From assembly GCF_900091595.1 (NCBI RefSeq), contig NZ_FMCW01000005.1, positions 62,001 to 126,000 on the forward strand: 64,000 nt of DNA. Direction: 5' to 3'. This DNA is from Micromonospora haikouensis. GTDB taxonomy: Bacteria; Actinomycetota; Actinomycetes; Mycobacteriales; Micromonosporaceae. The notes beneath the pieces were generated by a model. That model did no database searches and was not told the origin of the DNA. It saw only the letters and a list, made by a program, of their open reading frames with translations. Below, piece after piece: positions 34,740-44,200 of the stretch (position 1 is its first letter; each line of letters starts with the position of its first letter). The position numbers and the translations under genes were made by a program.

Positions 34740-35363
34740 CTAGCGGAGCAGCCGGCGCAGCCCGTCCAGGGCGCCGTCGAGGACCCGGATCGCCGCGCGG
34801 AGCTGGACGTCGTCGAGCCGACCGTCCCGCGTCAACGCGTCGACCTCGACGGTGAACGTGGCCAACCGGTCGTCCAGCTCGGCCAGCAGCGGCGAGGAGC
34901 CGGTGGGGGCGGCGGACCGCGCCGGGCCCGGGGGCGGCGCGGCCTCCCACGGGGTACGCCGGGACTGCCGCGTCCGCCGGGTCGCCTCGCGCAGCTCCCG
35001 CTTGAGGTCGCGCACCGAGCCGCGTACCTCGGAACGGATCTCGCCGGCCAGGGCGGACAGGTCCGCCACCGAGGAGCTGATGTCGGACTCCAGGGTGGCC
35101 AGCTCGCCGGCCCGCTGGCGCAGCTCGGCCCGGCCCGCCTCGGTGATCTCGTAGACCTTGCGGCCACCGGCGGCGGCGTGGGTCACCCGTCCCTCGGCCT
35201 CCAGCCGCTGGAGCCGGGGGTAGATCGTGCCGGCGCTCGGCGCGTACAGGCCGAGGAAGCGGTCCTCCAGCAGACGGATCAGCTCGTAGCCGTGTTTGGG
35301 GCCGTCGTCGAGGAGTTTGAGCAGGTAGAGCCGGAGCCGCCCGTGGCTGAACACGGTGGTCAC
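34740..35363 (-). CDS. PadR-family transcriptional regulator
   Basis: A 207-residue PadR protein. The N-terminal winged helix is typical: YLLKLLDDGPKHGYELIRLLEDRF, LYAPSAGTIYPRLQRLEAEGRV, GGRKVYEITEAGRAELR. The C-terminal ~110 residues are helical and include a charged stretch (VRDLKRELREATRRTRQSRR). Its ATG overlaps the stop of the DUF4097 gene by 4 bases, so the two form an operon. PadR proteins next to DUF4097 genes usually repress their own operon; the palindrome upstream of the DUF4097 start is the likely operator. Confidence 0.87.
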   Translation of the reverse strand: MTTVFSHGRLRLYLLKLLDDGPKHGYELIRLLEDRFLGLYAPSAGTIYPRLQRLEAEGRVTHAAAGGRKVYEITEAGRAELRQRAGELATLESDISSSVADLSALAGEIRSEVRGSVRDLKRELREATRRTRQSRRTPWEAAPPPGPARSAAPTGSSPLLAELDDRLATFTVEVDALTRDGRLDDVQLRAAIRVLDGALDGLRRLLR

Positions 35364-36190
35364 GGCAGCTCCTCGGCGTCGTCGTCGACCGGACGGGCGA
35401 GCAGCGCGATGCTGCCGGAGGTCGCGGACGCCCAGAGCCTACCCGCGCCGGTGCCGAGGACCCCCGCGCTGTCCCGTACGCCGCCGAGGCCACCCCCGCC
35501 GCGCACCTGGGGAAACCCGCTGGTGATCCGGCCGGCGGTGGTGTGCAGGCGGACGGCGAGGTCGCTGTCCTCGCGGACCCGGACGGTGATGGCGCCGGAG
35601 ATCGTGCTCAGCTGGATCTCGCCGCCGGGCAGATTGTCCAGGTCACAGGTGATCTCGCCGGAGACGGTGTGCGCGCGCACCGTGCCGGCGGTGCTGTCGG
35701 CGAGGACCACCTCCCCGGAGACGGTCTCCAGGCTCAGGTCCCCGGCCACCCCCAGGGCCTCCACCGGCCCGGAGACGATCTTCGCGGCGGTGCGTCCCCG
35801 CACGCCCATCAGGGTGATCTGGCCCGACGTGACGTCGGCGCGCGTCTCCCGGCGCAGGCCCGAGGCGACCAGCGGGCCGTCGACCAGCCGGAGGTCGGCC
35901 AGCACGTCGGCGGGTACGGCGATCGAGACGTCGGCCCGGAAGCGGCGACCGAGCCGGCCGAGCCACCAGAGCAGCCCGGGCGTCCTCGGGTGGCGTTCGT
36001 GCCGGACGGTCAGCACCCCGTCGCGCTGCTCGACGATCACGGGTCGGCTGCTGACCCGGGTGACGTCCACCCGGGCCGGGCCGTCCGCGGCGACGACGTT
36101 GAGCCGCCCGGTCACCAGCCGGACGTGCAGGGCGGTGACCGGCTCGTCGAGGGTGAGCCGCTGCGGGCGGTCGACGGTCCATCTGGGCAT
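35360..36190 (-). CDS. DUF4097-family beta-helix protein
   Basis: A 276-residue protein with the repeating beta-solenoid pattern of DUF4097/DUF2807 (adhesin-like): VVAADGPARVDVTRV, LASGLRRETRADVTSGQ-type rungs, GDLSLETVSGEVVLADSTAG, VRAHTVSGEITCDL, EIQLSTISGAITVRV, LHTTAGRITSGF. No signal peptide or membrane helix is visible, so it is probably cytoplasmic. In actinobacteria such proteins are paired with PadR regulators and often react to cell-envelope perturbation, but a biochemical role is not established. It is the first gene of the two-gene operon. Confidence 0.82.
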   Translation of the reverse strand: MPRWTVDRPQRLTLDEPVTALHVRLVTGRLNVVAADGPARVDVTRVSSRPVIVEQRDGVLTVRHERHPRTPGLLWWLGRLGRRFRADVSIAVPADVLADLRLVDGPLVASGLRRETRADVTSGQITLMGVRGRTAAKIVSGPVEALGVAGDLSLETVSGEVVLADSTAGTVRAHTVSGEITCDLDNLPGGEIQLSTISGAITVRVREDSDLAVRLHTTAGRITSGFPQVRGGGGLGGVRDSAGVLGTGAGRLWASATSGSIALLARPVDDDAEELP

Positions 36191-36247
36191 GCATCCTCCC
36201 GCCGGCAGGCGCGCCCCGGCGGCGCGCTCCTTCCGGGGGAAGGCTAA

Positions 36248-36261
36248 CGCGATACATCGCG
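36248..36261. promoter_or_regulatory. Palindrome upstream of the DUF4097-padR operon, candidate PadR operator
   Basis: CGCGAT-AC-ATCGCG, a perfect 6-base dyad with a two-base centre, 58 bases before the DUF4097 start. PadR operators are short dyads with ATGT/ACAT-like or CGAT-rich halves close to their own promoters, so this is a good candidate. It also lies 48 bases after the end of neither gene, i.e. it is not a terminator. Confidence 0.45.
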
Positions 36262-36293
36262 ACTGAACAAGACTGTCGCGTGTCGGAGGGACG

Positions 36294-37250
36294 TCAGGCC
36301 GCCAGGCCGACCTCCGGGGCGGCGGCCCTGGGCGACACGGGCGCGAGCGGCAGCCTCGGGACGGCGGCCCGGGGCGGGACGGCCGGAGCGGCGGCCCGGG
36401 GCGGCACGAGGTGGACCGCCGACTCGGCGGCCCGGGCGAGCCGCCGCCGGTCCGCGTCCCGCCCCGGGTGCAGCGCGGCGGTGGCCGTGACCGTCACCGT
36501 GAGCCCCCGGGCCCCGAGGACCCGCCAGACCGACCGCCCGAGGCTCTCCGTGCCGAGGAAGGCGCCGACGGTCGTCGGCCCGCCGGCCCGAGCGGAGGAA
36601 AGGCCGGGGGCGGGAGCGGCGAGGTGGTAGCCGATCCGGACCGGGACGACCGGCACGCCCGCGTCGACCGCCGCCTGGAACACGGCAGGACGGAACCCGC
36701 CGCCCGGCCGGCAGTCCAGGACCGCGCCGCACCACGTCGTACCCTCGGGAAAGACCGCGACCGGGTGACCGGCGCGCAGCACGGCGGCGACCCGGCGCAC
36801 GGCGGCGGGCAGCGCCCGGGGGCGCGCCCGGTCCACGAAGAGGGTGCCCCCCGCGACGGCCAGCGGCCCGACCAGCGGCCAGCGGCGCACCTCGCGCTTG
36901 GCCAGGACCCGGGCCGGCGCCACGGCCAGCAGCGCGAGCACGTCCAGCCACGAGGCGTGGTTGGCCACCACGAGCGACGGCCGCCGGGGCAGCCGGCCCC
37001 GGGCCACCAGCCGCACGCCGAACGCCCGGGTCGCGCCCCGGGCCCAGCCACGCAGCGCGGCCCGCCGCTCCCGGGCCGGCAGCACCGGCAGCAGCCCGGC
37101 CAGCAACGCGCCGGCCGCCAGCATCAGGAGCACGGCGGCCAGCCGCCCGAGCCGGCGGGCGACCGGGACGGCGGCGGTCTCCCCCGGGCCGGGCAGGCAG
37201 CCCGCGTCGCAGCCGGAGACCGGTCGCCAGAGGTCGTGGCGGGCGGTCAC
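36294..37250 (-). CDS. 1-acylglycerol-3-phosphate / lyso-ornithine-lipid acyltransferase (OlsA-like)
   Basis: A 318-residue PlsC-family acyltransferase: one or two membrane helices near residues 32-55, then the catalytic NHASWLD (HxxxxD), RWPLVGPLAVAGGTLFVDR, and FPEGTTWCGAVLD (FPEG box). The C-terminal 40 residues are Ala/Pro/Val-rich low complexity (LVPPRAAAPAVPPRAAVPRL). It starts with a GTG that overlaps the stop of the OlsB-like gene by 4 bases. OlsA adds the second acyl chain to lyso-ornithine lipid; the tight coupling with an OlsB-like gene makes that role more likely than phosphatidic acid synthesis (inference). Confidence 0.8.
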   Translation of the reverse strand: MTARHDLWRPVSGCDAGCLPGPGETAAVPVARRLGRLAAVLLMLAAGALLAGLLPVLPARERRAALRGWARGATRAFGVRLVARGRLPRRPSLVVANHASWLDVLALLAVAPARVLAKREVRRWPLVGPLAVAGGTLFVDRARPRALPAAVRRVAAVLRAGHPVAVFPEGTTWCGAVLDCRPGGGFRPAVFQAAVDAGVPVVPVRIGYHLAAPAPGLSSARAGGPTTVGAFLGTESLGRSVWRVLGARGLTVTVTATAALHPGRDADRRRLARAAESAVHLVPPRAAAPAVPPRAAVPRLPLAPVSPRAAAPEVGLAA

Positions 37251-38098
37251 CGCTCGCCCCCGTCCCCGAGGAAGTGCCGCAGGTAGCGGGGGCTCATCCG
37301 GTCCAGCGAGAAGATCACGTAGAAGTCGGCGACCCGGAAGTCCGGGTCGTACGCCGGCTCGCCGGCCACCCAGGCGCCCAGGCGCAGGTACCCGCGCAGC
37401 AGCGGCGGCAGCGCGACCCGCCCGACCGCGCGCGGGTCGCCGGGGGCGGTGGCGTGCGGGGCGGTGGCGTGCGGGGCGGTGGCGTGCGGGGCGGTGGCGT
37501 GCGGGGCGGTGGCCCGCTGGTCGGCGGCTCGCGGCTCGGCCAGCCAGGGGCGCAGCGGCCGGACCCGCAGCGGCGGCGGGGCCAGGTGCCGGGCCCGGAC
37601 ATGCTCCCAGACGCCGGCGGCGAGCAGCCCGCCGTCGTCGACTCCGACGGAGGCGCAGCCGCCCAGCCAGCGCGACCCGCGCAGGTGCAGGTAGCGGGTG
37701 ATGCCGGTCCACATCAGGTTGATCACCGCGCCGGAGCGGTGCTCCGGGTGGACGCAGGACCGGCCGGCCTCCACCAGGACGTCCCGCAGCGGATCGAGCG
37801 GGGCGAGGTCGAACTCGGCCTCCGCGTACCGGCGCGGGGTCCGTCCGGGCGGCAGCAGCCGGTACGTCCCGACCACCGCGCCGGTGCGCTCCTCGCGGAC
37901 GATCAGGTGGTCGCAGTAGGGGTCGAGGTCGTCGGCGTCCAAGCCGACCGGGCCGGGGCGCAGGGTGGCCCCGAGCTCGGTGGCGAACACCTCGTGGCGC
38001 AGGCGCTGCGCGGCCGCGACCTGGCGGGGGTCGTCGGCGATCGACACGGTGTATCCGCTGGTCGTCAGGGGAACGCCAGCGACGGGCAGAACAGCCAT
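37247..38098 (-). CDS. OlsB-like ornithine N-acyltransferase (GNAT/acyl-homoserine-lactone-synthase fold)
   Basis: A 283-residue protein of the PF13444 acyltransferase family. Diagnostic segments: AAAQRLRHEVFATELGA, DPYCDHLIVREERTGAVVGTYRLL, AEFDLAPL, VEAGRSCVHPEHRSGAVINLMWTGI, LGGCASVG. OlsB transfers a 3-hydroxyacyl chain from ACP to the alpha-amine of ornithine, the first step to ornithine lipids; the next gene is OlsA-like. A 15-bp tandem repeat inserts about four copies of TAPHA between the conserved core and the C-terminal domain (GYLRLGAWVAGEPAYDPDF). I place the start at ATG 38098; the longer frame to 38215 has no family support. Confidence 0.8.
   Translation of the reverse strand: MAVLPVAGVPLTTSGYTVSIADDPRQVAAAQRLRHEVFATELGATLRPGPVGLDADDLDPYCDHLIVREERTGAVVGTYRLLPPGRTPRRYAEAEFDLAPLDPLRDVLVEAGRSCVHPEHRSGAVINLMWTGITRYLHLRGSRWLGGCASVGVDDGGLLAAGVWEHVRARHLAPPPLRVRPLRPWLAEPRAADQRATAPHATAPHATAPHATAPHATAPGDPRAVGRVALPPLLRGYLRLGAWVAGEPAYDPDFRVADFYVIFSLDRMSPRYLRHFLGDGGER
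37443..37513. repeat. 15-bp tandem repeat inside the OlsB-like gene
   Basis: Four identical units of GGGGCGGTGGCGTGC plus most of a fifth. On the minus strand they encode TAPHA repeats in frame. Because the unit is a multiple of three, copy-number change would lengthen or shorten the protein without breaking it. Confidence 0.9.
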
Positions 38099-38242
38099 GA
38101 GCTCTGTGTAGGTGCCCCGGATGCCGCGAGCGGGGACGACCGGTGTCGATCCGGTGAACGCCACCGGGCGGACTGCCCCAGCCGGGTCGGTGGCCCGCCC
38201 CGCGCACCCGCGCACGTCGCTCGCCGGGCCGCCACCCGGCGG

Positions 38243-38299
38243 GGTGAGAAGGGGACCCCTCTATACCTCAGGCGTTAACAAGGGGCCCTTCCTTGCATC
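38243..38299 (-). repeat. Dispersed GGGCCC/GTTAAC element, copy 3
   Basis: Third copy, matching the consensus through GGGGTGAGAAGGGG, CTATACC, GGCGTTAACAAGGGGCCC and CCTTGCAT. It lies between the divergent OlsB-like gene and the hotdog-like gene. Confidence 0.8.
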
Positions 38300-38335
38300 A
38301 AACCGGGCGTGCGAGGCTGCGCGGAGGAGGTGCGC

Positions 38336-38992
38336 GTGATCATCCCCGCGAGATACAACGGGCCGCCCGGGTCGGGCAACGGCGGCTGGTGCGCCGGCGT
38401 CTTCGCCGCCGCGTCCGGGCTCGGCGGCGCCGTCGAGGTGACGTTGCGGCAGCCGCCGCCGCTGGAGACCCCGCTGGCCCTCGGCGGCGGCGAGGTGCAC
38501 GACCCGGACGGCCGGCTGATCGCCCAGGTGCGCGGCGTCGACGAGGCGCCGGAGGCGGTGCCCCCGGTGGACCTCGACACGGCACGGGCCGCCTCGGCGG
38601 CGTACCCGGGTCTGGTGGACCACCCGTTCCCCGGCTGCTTCGTCTGCGGGCCCGGCCGGGCCGACGGGCTGCGGATCTTCCCCGGTCGTCTGCCCGACGG
38701 GCGGACCGCCGCGCCGTTCACCGCACCGGCCGAGGTGGGCGCGGCTACGGTATGGGCGGCGCTGGACTGCCCCGGCGGCTGGGCGGTGATCGGCCCGGGC
38801 CGGCCGTACGTGCTGGGCCGGATGACCGCCGTGCTGGACGGGCTGCCGGCGCCGGGCGACGAGTGCGTGGTGACGGGCGTGGCCGACGGCGTGTGGGGGC
38901 GCAAGGCGGTGGTCCGGACCAGCCTCTACGCCCCGGACGGCCGGCTGCTGGGCCGGGCCCTGGCCGCCTGGATCGCCCTGTCGGAGGCGTGA
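38336..38992 (+). CDS. Hypothetical protein, hotdog/thioesterase-like
   Basis: A 218-residue soluble protein. The start is the GTG at 38336 because GGAGGAGG ends 5 bases before it; it reads MIIPARYNGPPGSGNGG. The NGPPGSGNGGWCAG motif resembles the active-site turn of actinobacterial hotdog-fold acyl-CoA thioesterases, and FPGCFVCGPGRADGLRI recurs in that group. The C-terminal part (VTGVADGVWGRKAVVRTSLYAPDGRLLGRALAAWIAL) also fits the last strands of a hotdog fold. Substrate unknown, and the assignment is by resemblance only. Confidence 0.6.
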   Translation: MIIPARYNGPPGSGNGGWCAGVFAAASGLGGAVEVTLRQPPPLETPLALGGGEVHDPDGRLIAQVRGVDEAPEAVPPVDLDTARAASAAYPGLVDHPFPGCFVCGPGRADGLRIFPGRLPDGRTAAPFTAPAEVGAATVWAALDCPGGWAVIGPGRPYVLGRMTAVLDGLPAPGDECVVTGVADGVWGRKAVVRTSLYAPDGRLLGRALAAWIALSEA

Positions 38993-39192
38993 CCGGCGGG
39001 GCGAGGGGCGGGACCCCGGGCGGGACGATCTCGTCCCTGGGGAGGACCGGCTCCTGCCTGAGGTGGAGGCGGAGGTAGGTGTCGCGCCTGATTGACCTGG
39101 TTGCGCGGCCTTGCCAGGCTGTGCCACGGCGCGTGGAGCAACGGCGCCGCACACCTCGGCGCGCTCCGCGCGCCGTGCACGGGAGGAGAAAG

Positions 39193-40134
39193 ATGTCTGA
39201 CGGGCAGCGAAGCCCCACAACCGGCAGCGGTCAGATCGTGGTGTCCGGCCTGACGAAGCAGTACAAGAACGTCCGGGCGGTCGACAATCTGTCGTTCACG
39301 GTCGAACCGGGGCGGGTCACCGGCTTCCTCGGCCCGAACGGCGCCGGTAAGACCACCACGCTGCGCATGCTGCTGAACCTGGTCACCCCGACGGGCGGCA
39401 CGGCGACCATCGGCGGCCAGCGGTACGCGGACCTGACCGACCCGCTGCGCCACGTCGGCGCGGTGCTGGAGGCGTCCAGCGCGCACAAGGGCCGCACCGG
39501 GATCAACCACCTGCGGGTGATCTGCGCGGCGGCCGGGCTGCCGAAGTCGCGCGCCGACGAGGCGCTGGCCCTGGTCGGGCTCACCCCGGCGGCGAAGCGC
39601 AAGTTCAAGGGCTACTCGCTGGGCATGAAGCAGCGCCTCGGCATCGCCGCCGCGATGCTCGGCGACCCCCGGGTGCTGATCCTCGACGAGCCGGCGAACG
39701 GGCTCGACCCCGAGGGCATCCGGTGGATGCGCGGCTTCCTCAAGGGGCTGGCCCACGAGGGCCGCACGGTGCTGGTCTCCAGCCACCTGCTGTCGGAGAT
39801 GCAGCTGCTCGCCGACGACGTGGTGATCATCGCGGCCGGCAAGCTGGTCCGGCAGGGGCCGGTCGAGCAGGTGCTCGGCTCGATGGCGCAGGGCGGCGGC
39901 CGGGTGCGGGTGCGCACCCCGCAGGCCGACGAGCTGGTCGCGGCGCTGCGCGCGCAGTCGGCGACGGTGGAGACCGGCGAGCACGGCGTGCTGCTGGTCA
40001 CCGGGGCGGACGCCCCGGCCATCGGCAAGGCCGCGCTGGCCGCCGGTGTGGAGCTGCACGAACTGACCCCGGAGCGACCCGACCTGGAACGGGTCTTCCT
40101 GGAGCTGACGGCCGGAAAGGCGGGCATCCGATGA
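39193..40134 (+). CDS. ABC transporter ATP-binding protein (ABC-2 exporter type)
   Basis: A 313-residue ATPase. Walker A GPNGAGKTT (about residues 48-56), Q-loop region, signature YSLGMKQRLGIA, Walker B VLILDEPANGLDP, and the H-loop VLVSSHLL are all intact. The C-terminal 90 residues (VRVRTPQADELVAALRA...ERPDLERVFLELT) match the accessory domain of DrrA/CcmA-type exporters. ATG 39193 has GGGAGGAGA upstream. It overlaps the permease gene by 4 bases. Export of a lipid, peptide or drug is likely; no substrate can be named. Confidence 0.9.
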   Translation: MSDGQRSPTTGSGQIVVSGLTKQYKNVRAVDNLSFTVEPGRVTGFLGPNGAGKTTTLRMLLNLVTPTGGTATIGGQRYADLTDPLRHVGAVLEASSAHKGRTGINHLRVICAAAGLPKSRADEALALVGLTPAAKRKFKGYSLGMKQRLGIAAAMLGDPRVLILDEPANGLDPEGIRWMRGFLKGLAHEGRTVLVSSHLLSEMQLLADDVVIIAAGKLVRQGPVEQVLGSMAQGGGRVRVRTPQADELVAALRAQSATVETGEHGVLLVTGADAPAIGKAALAAGVELHELTPERPDLERVFLELTAGKAGIR

Positions 40135-40955
40135 ACCTCGTCCGATCCGAGCTGCTCAAGATCCGCACCACCAACACGTGGTGGGTCTTCGGGCTCATCT
40201 CGCTGCCGCTGTGGGCCCTCACCGCGCTGATCAACTGGCTGCAGACCGACGCGCTGGCCAGCGGCAACTTCGGCGACGTGCCGGCCGACCAGGCCGACCA
40301 GGTGACGGCCGCGCAGTCCGTGGACAGCCTCGCGGCCAACATCTACACCAACGGGCAGTTCTTCGGGCTGCTCATCGTGATGCTGCTCGGCATCATCGTG
40401 GTGACCAGCGAGTTCTTCCACCAGACGGTGACCACCACGTTCCTCACCGTGCCGCACCGCACGGCGGTGATGACGGCGAAGCTGGTCGCGGCGGCCGTGC
40501 TGGCGATGCTGTTCTGGCTGGTCACCACCGGGCTCAACCTGGTGCTCGGCGTGCTGGTGCTCAACAGCGTCGACCTCGGCTCCCAGCTCGGCAACGGCGC
40601 GGTCTGGACGGCGACGGCGCTCAACGCGCTGGCGTACCTGCTCTGGTCGGTGCTGGGCGTCGGCATCGGCGTGCTGATCCGCAGCCAGATCGGCGCGACG
40701 GTCACCGGCATCCTGCTCTACCTGGGCGGCTCGATCGGCGCGGCCATCGCGATCAGCATCCTGGCCGCCCGCTGGGGCGAGTGGATCAACAACCTCCAGG
40801 TGCTGGTGCCCTCGCTGGCCTCGTCGTTGATGGTCAGCGGGACGCAGATCCCGGGCAACCCGCCGCGCTGGACGGGCGCGGCGGTGCTGATCGGGTACGC
40901 CGTGGTGACCGGCGTGATCGGCACCCTCACCATGCGGCGGCGGGACATCTCCTGA
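40131..40955 (+). CDS. ABC-2 type transporter permease
   Basis: A 274-residue membrane protein with six predicted helices (for example WWVFGLISLPLWALTALI, FFGLLIVMLLGIIVVTSEFF, AAVLAMLFWLVTTGLNLVLG, ALAYLLWSVLGVGIGVLI, ILLYLGGSIGAAIAISIL, AVLIGYAVVTGVIGTLTM) and a basic MRRRDIS end. The large extracytoplasmic loop after helix 1 is typical of ABC-2 permeases. Coupled by an ATGA overlap to its ATPase. Two copies presumably assemble with two ATPase subunits. Confidence 0.88.
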   Translation: MNLVRSELLKIRTTNTWWVFGLISLPLWALTALINWLQTDALASGNFGDVPADQADQVTAAQSVDSLAANIYTNGQFFGLLIVMLLGIIVVTSEFFHQTVTTTFLTVPHRTAVMTAKLVAAAVLAMLFWLVTTGLNLVLGVLVLNSVDLGSQLGNGAVWTATALNALAYLLWSVLGVGIGVLIRSQIGATVTGILLYLGGSIGAAIAISILAARWGEWINNLQVLVPSLASSLMVSGTQIPGNPPRWTGAAVLIGYAVVTGVIGTLTMRRRDIS

Positions 40956-40974
40956 CCCCTCGCGGAGTCGGCGA

Positions 40975-41014
40975 CCGGCCCCGGAGCGTGATCACAGATC
41001 GCGCCCGGGGCCGG
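40975..41014. terminator. Hairpin after the ABC transporter operon
   Basis: Perfect 10-base arms CCGGCCCCGG (40975-40984) and CCGGGGCCGG (41005-41014), loop of 20 bases. Located 20 bases after the permease stop. Each arm is itself nearly palindromic, so dimer structures are also possible. Confidence 0.6.
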
Positions 41015-41222
41015 CGCGGTTCCGGGCCGGAGTCAACGGGACACGCGGCGCTGACCGAACTTGTGTCATCTTCTGTGAAACCGACCACGCGCCCGAGCCG
41101 GAAATGCCTAGCGTATTCGTACGGCGTAGCCTGGGAGCCGTCCCCCGTCCGCCCCTCGCAATCGGGGCGTCGGAGGACACCGCGTGACACACAAACCCGC
41201 GTGAAAGAGGCGATTACCGGCC

Positions 41223-44200
41223 GTGTCGACCCAGCAGACTTCGCAGGAGAACCCACTGGCGGGTTTCGGCCCTAACGAGTGGCTCGTCGAGGAGATGTAC
41301 CAGCGCTACCTCGCCGACCCGAGCAGCGTCGATTCGGCCTGGCACGACTTCTTCGCCGACTACCGCCCCGCGCCGGGCGCCGCCACGGCGCGCCCGGACG
41401 GCCAGGCGGCCAAGGCCGCCAAGGCCGCGCCGGAGCCGGCCGGGCAGCAGGAGGCCGCCGCCACCGTCGCCCAGCCGGCGACGCAGGCCGAGCCGGCCGC
41501 CGCGAAGGCCCCCGCGCCGAAGGCCGCCGCGTCCGCGGCGAAGCCCGCCACGAAGCCGGCGCCCGCGAAGGCCGAGCCGGCCGCCAAGGCCCCGGCGGCG
41601 AAGCCGACGGTGTCCGGCCCGCAGACCACCCCGCTGCGCGGCGTCGCCGCGAAGATCGTCCAGAACATGGACGCCTCGCTGGGCGTGCCGACCGCGACGA
41701 GCGTGCGCGCCGTCCCGGCCAAGCTGCTGGTGGACAACCGCATCGTGATCAACAACCACCTCGCCCGGGGGCGCGGCGGCAAGGTCAGCTTCACCCACCT
41801 GATCGGGTACGCGATGGTCCGGGCGCTCGTCGAGCACCCGGAGATGAACAACTCCTTCGCCGAGGTCGACGGCAAGCCGGCGATGGTCCGCCCCGAGCAC
41901 GTCAACCTGGGCATCGCGATCGACCTGGCCAAGCCCGACGGCAGCCGCAACCTGGTGGTGCCGTCCATCAAGGGCTGCGAGACGATGGACTTCCGGCAGT
42001 TCTGGCAGGCGTACGAGGACGTGGTCCGGCGTGCCCGCCGCAACGAGCTGACCATGGAGGACTACTCGGGCACCACGATCTCGCTGACCAACCCGGGCGG
42101 CATCGGCACGGTGCACTCGATCCCGCGCCTGATGACGGGGCAGAGCGCCATCATCGGCGTCGGCGCGATGGAGTACCCGGCGCCCTACCAGGGCATGAGC
42201 GAGGCCACCCTCGCCGAGCTGGCAGTCAGCAAGATCATCACGCTGACCAGCACGTACGACCACCGGATCATCCAGGGCGCGCAGTCCGGCGAGTTCCTCA
42301 AGGTCATGCACGAGCTGCTGCTCGGCGGGCACGGCTTCTACGACCAGATCTTCACCTCGCTGCGCATCCCGTACGAGCCGGTGCGCTGGATGCAGGACGT
42401 GGCCGTCAACTCCGAGGGCCAGATCAACAAGACCGCGCGGGTGCACGAGCTGATCCACGCGTACCGGGTGCGCGGCCACCTGATGGCCGACACCGACCCG
42501 CTGGAATTCAAGATCCGCAAGCACCCGGACCTGGACGTCCTCCAGCACGGGCTGACCCTGTGGGACCTGGACCGCGTCTTCCCGGTCAACGGCTTCGCCG
42601 GCAAGCAGCGGATGAAGCTGCGCGACATCCTCGGCGTGCTGCGCGACTCCTACTGCCGGCGGGTCGGCGTGGAGTACATGCACATCCAGGACCCGGAGGA
42701 GCGGCGCTGGATCCAGGAGCGGATCGAGCGAAAGTACGAAAAGCCCAGCTCCGACGAGCAGAAGCACGTGCTCAACCGGCTCAACGCCGCCGAGGCGTTC
42801 GAGACCTTCCTCCAGACGAAGTACGTGGGCCAGAAGCGCTTCTCGCTGGAGGGCGGCGAGTCGCTGATCCCGCTGCTCGGCGAGGTGCTGGAGTCCTCCG
42901 CCGAGGCGGGGCTCGACGAGGTCGTCATCGGCATGGCCCACCGGGGCCGGCTCAACGTGCTGGCCAACATCGTCGGCAAGCCGTACGAGAAGATCTTCTC
43001 GGAGTTCGAGGGGCACCTCGACCCGCGCTCGACGCAGGGCTCGGGCGACGTGAAATACCACCTCGGCCAGAACGGCAAGTTCACCACCCCCGACGGCGAG
43101 CACGCCGTCAAGGTGTCGGTGGTGGCCAACCCGTCGCACCTGGAGGCCGTCGACCCGGTGCTGGAGGGCATCGTCCGGGCCAAGCAGGACCGGATCGACC
43201 TCAAGCTGGAGGGCTACACGGTGCTGCCGCTGGCGGTGCACGGTGACGCCGCCTTCGCCGGCCAGGGCGTGGTCGCCGAGACGCTCAACCTGTCGCAGCT
43301 GCGCGGCTACCGCACCGGCGGCACGGTGCACGTGGTGGTCAACAACCAGGTGGGCTTCACCACCGCCCCCGAGCACTCCCGGTCCAGCCTCTACAGCACC
43401 GACGTGGCCCGGATGATCGAGGCCCCGATCCTGCACGTCAACGGCGACGACCCCGAGGCCGTGGTCCGGGTCGCCCGGCTGGCGTTCGAGTACCGGCAGG
43501 CGTTCAACAAGGACGTCGTGATCGACATGGTCTGCTACCGCCGGCGCGGGCACAACGAGGGCGACGACCCGTCGATGTCCAACCCGCAGATGTACAAGAT
43601 CATCGACTCGAAGCGGTCGGTCCGCAAGCTCTACACCGAGGAGCTGATCGGCCGGGGCGACATCACCGTGGAGGACGCGGAGGAGCTGCTGCGCGACTAC
43701 CAGGCGCAGCTGGAGCGGGTCTTCAAGGCCACCCGCGACGCCGCCTCCGCGCCGAAGCAGGCGGCCCGGCCGCGCCGCGAGGAGGAGCCGGAGCCGCAGG
43801 TGGCGACCGCCACCACGGCCGAGGTCGTCAAGGCCGTCGGCGAGGCGCACACCCACCTGCCGGAGGGCTTCACCCCGCACAAGCGGATCCAGCAGTTGCT
43901 CGACCGGCGGGCGAAGATGTCCGTCGAGGGCAACATCGACTGGGGGTACGGCGAGATCATCGCGTTCGGCGCGCTGCTGCACGACGGGGTCACCGTCCGG
44001 CTCGCCGGGCAGGACTCCCGCCGGGGCACGTTCGTGCAGCGGCACGCCTCGGTGGTGGACGCCCGTACCGGCGACGACTACCTGCCGCTGAAGTCGCTCA
44101 CCGCCGACGGCGAGCGGTCCCGGTTCTTCGTGCACGACTCCCTGCTGTCGGAGTACGCGGCGATGGGCTTCGAGTACGGCTACTCGGTGGAGAACGTCAA

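Noticed and set aside
37443..37513. Short repeats as CRISPR or recombination site
   Set aside because: Head-to-tail 15-bp units in frame inside a gene; a coding minisatellite.
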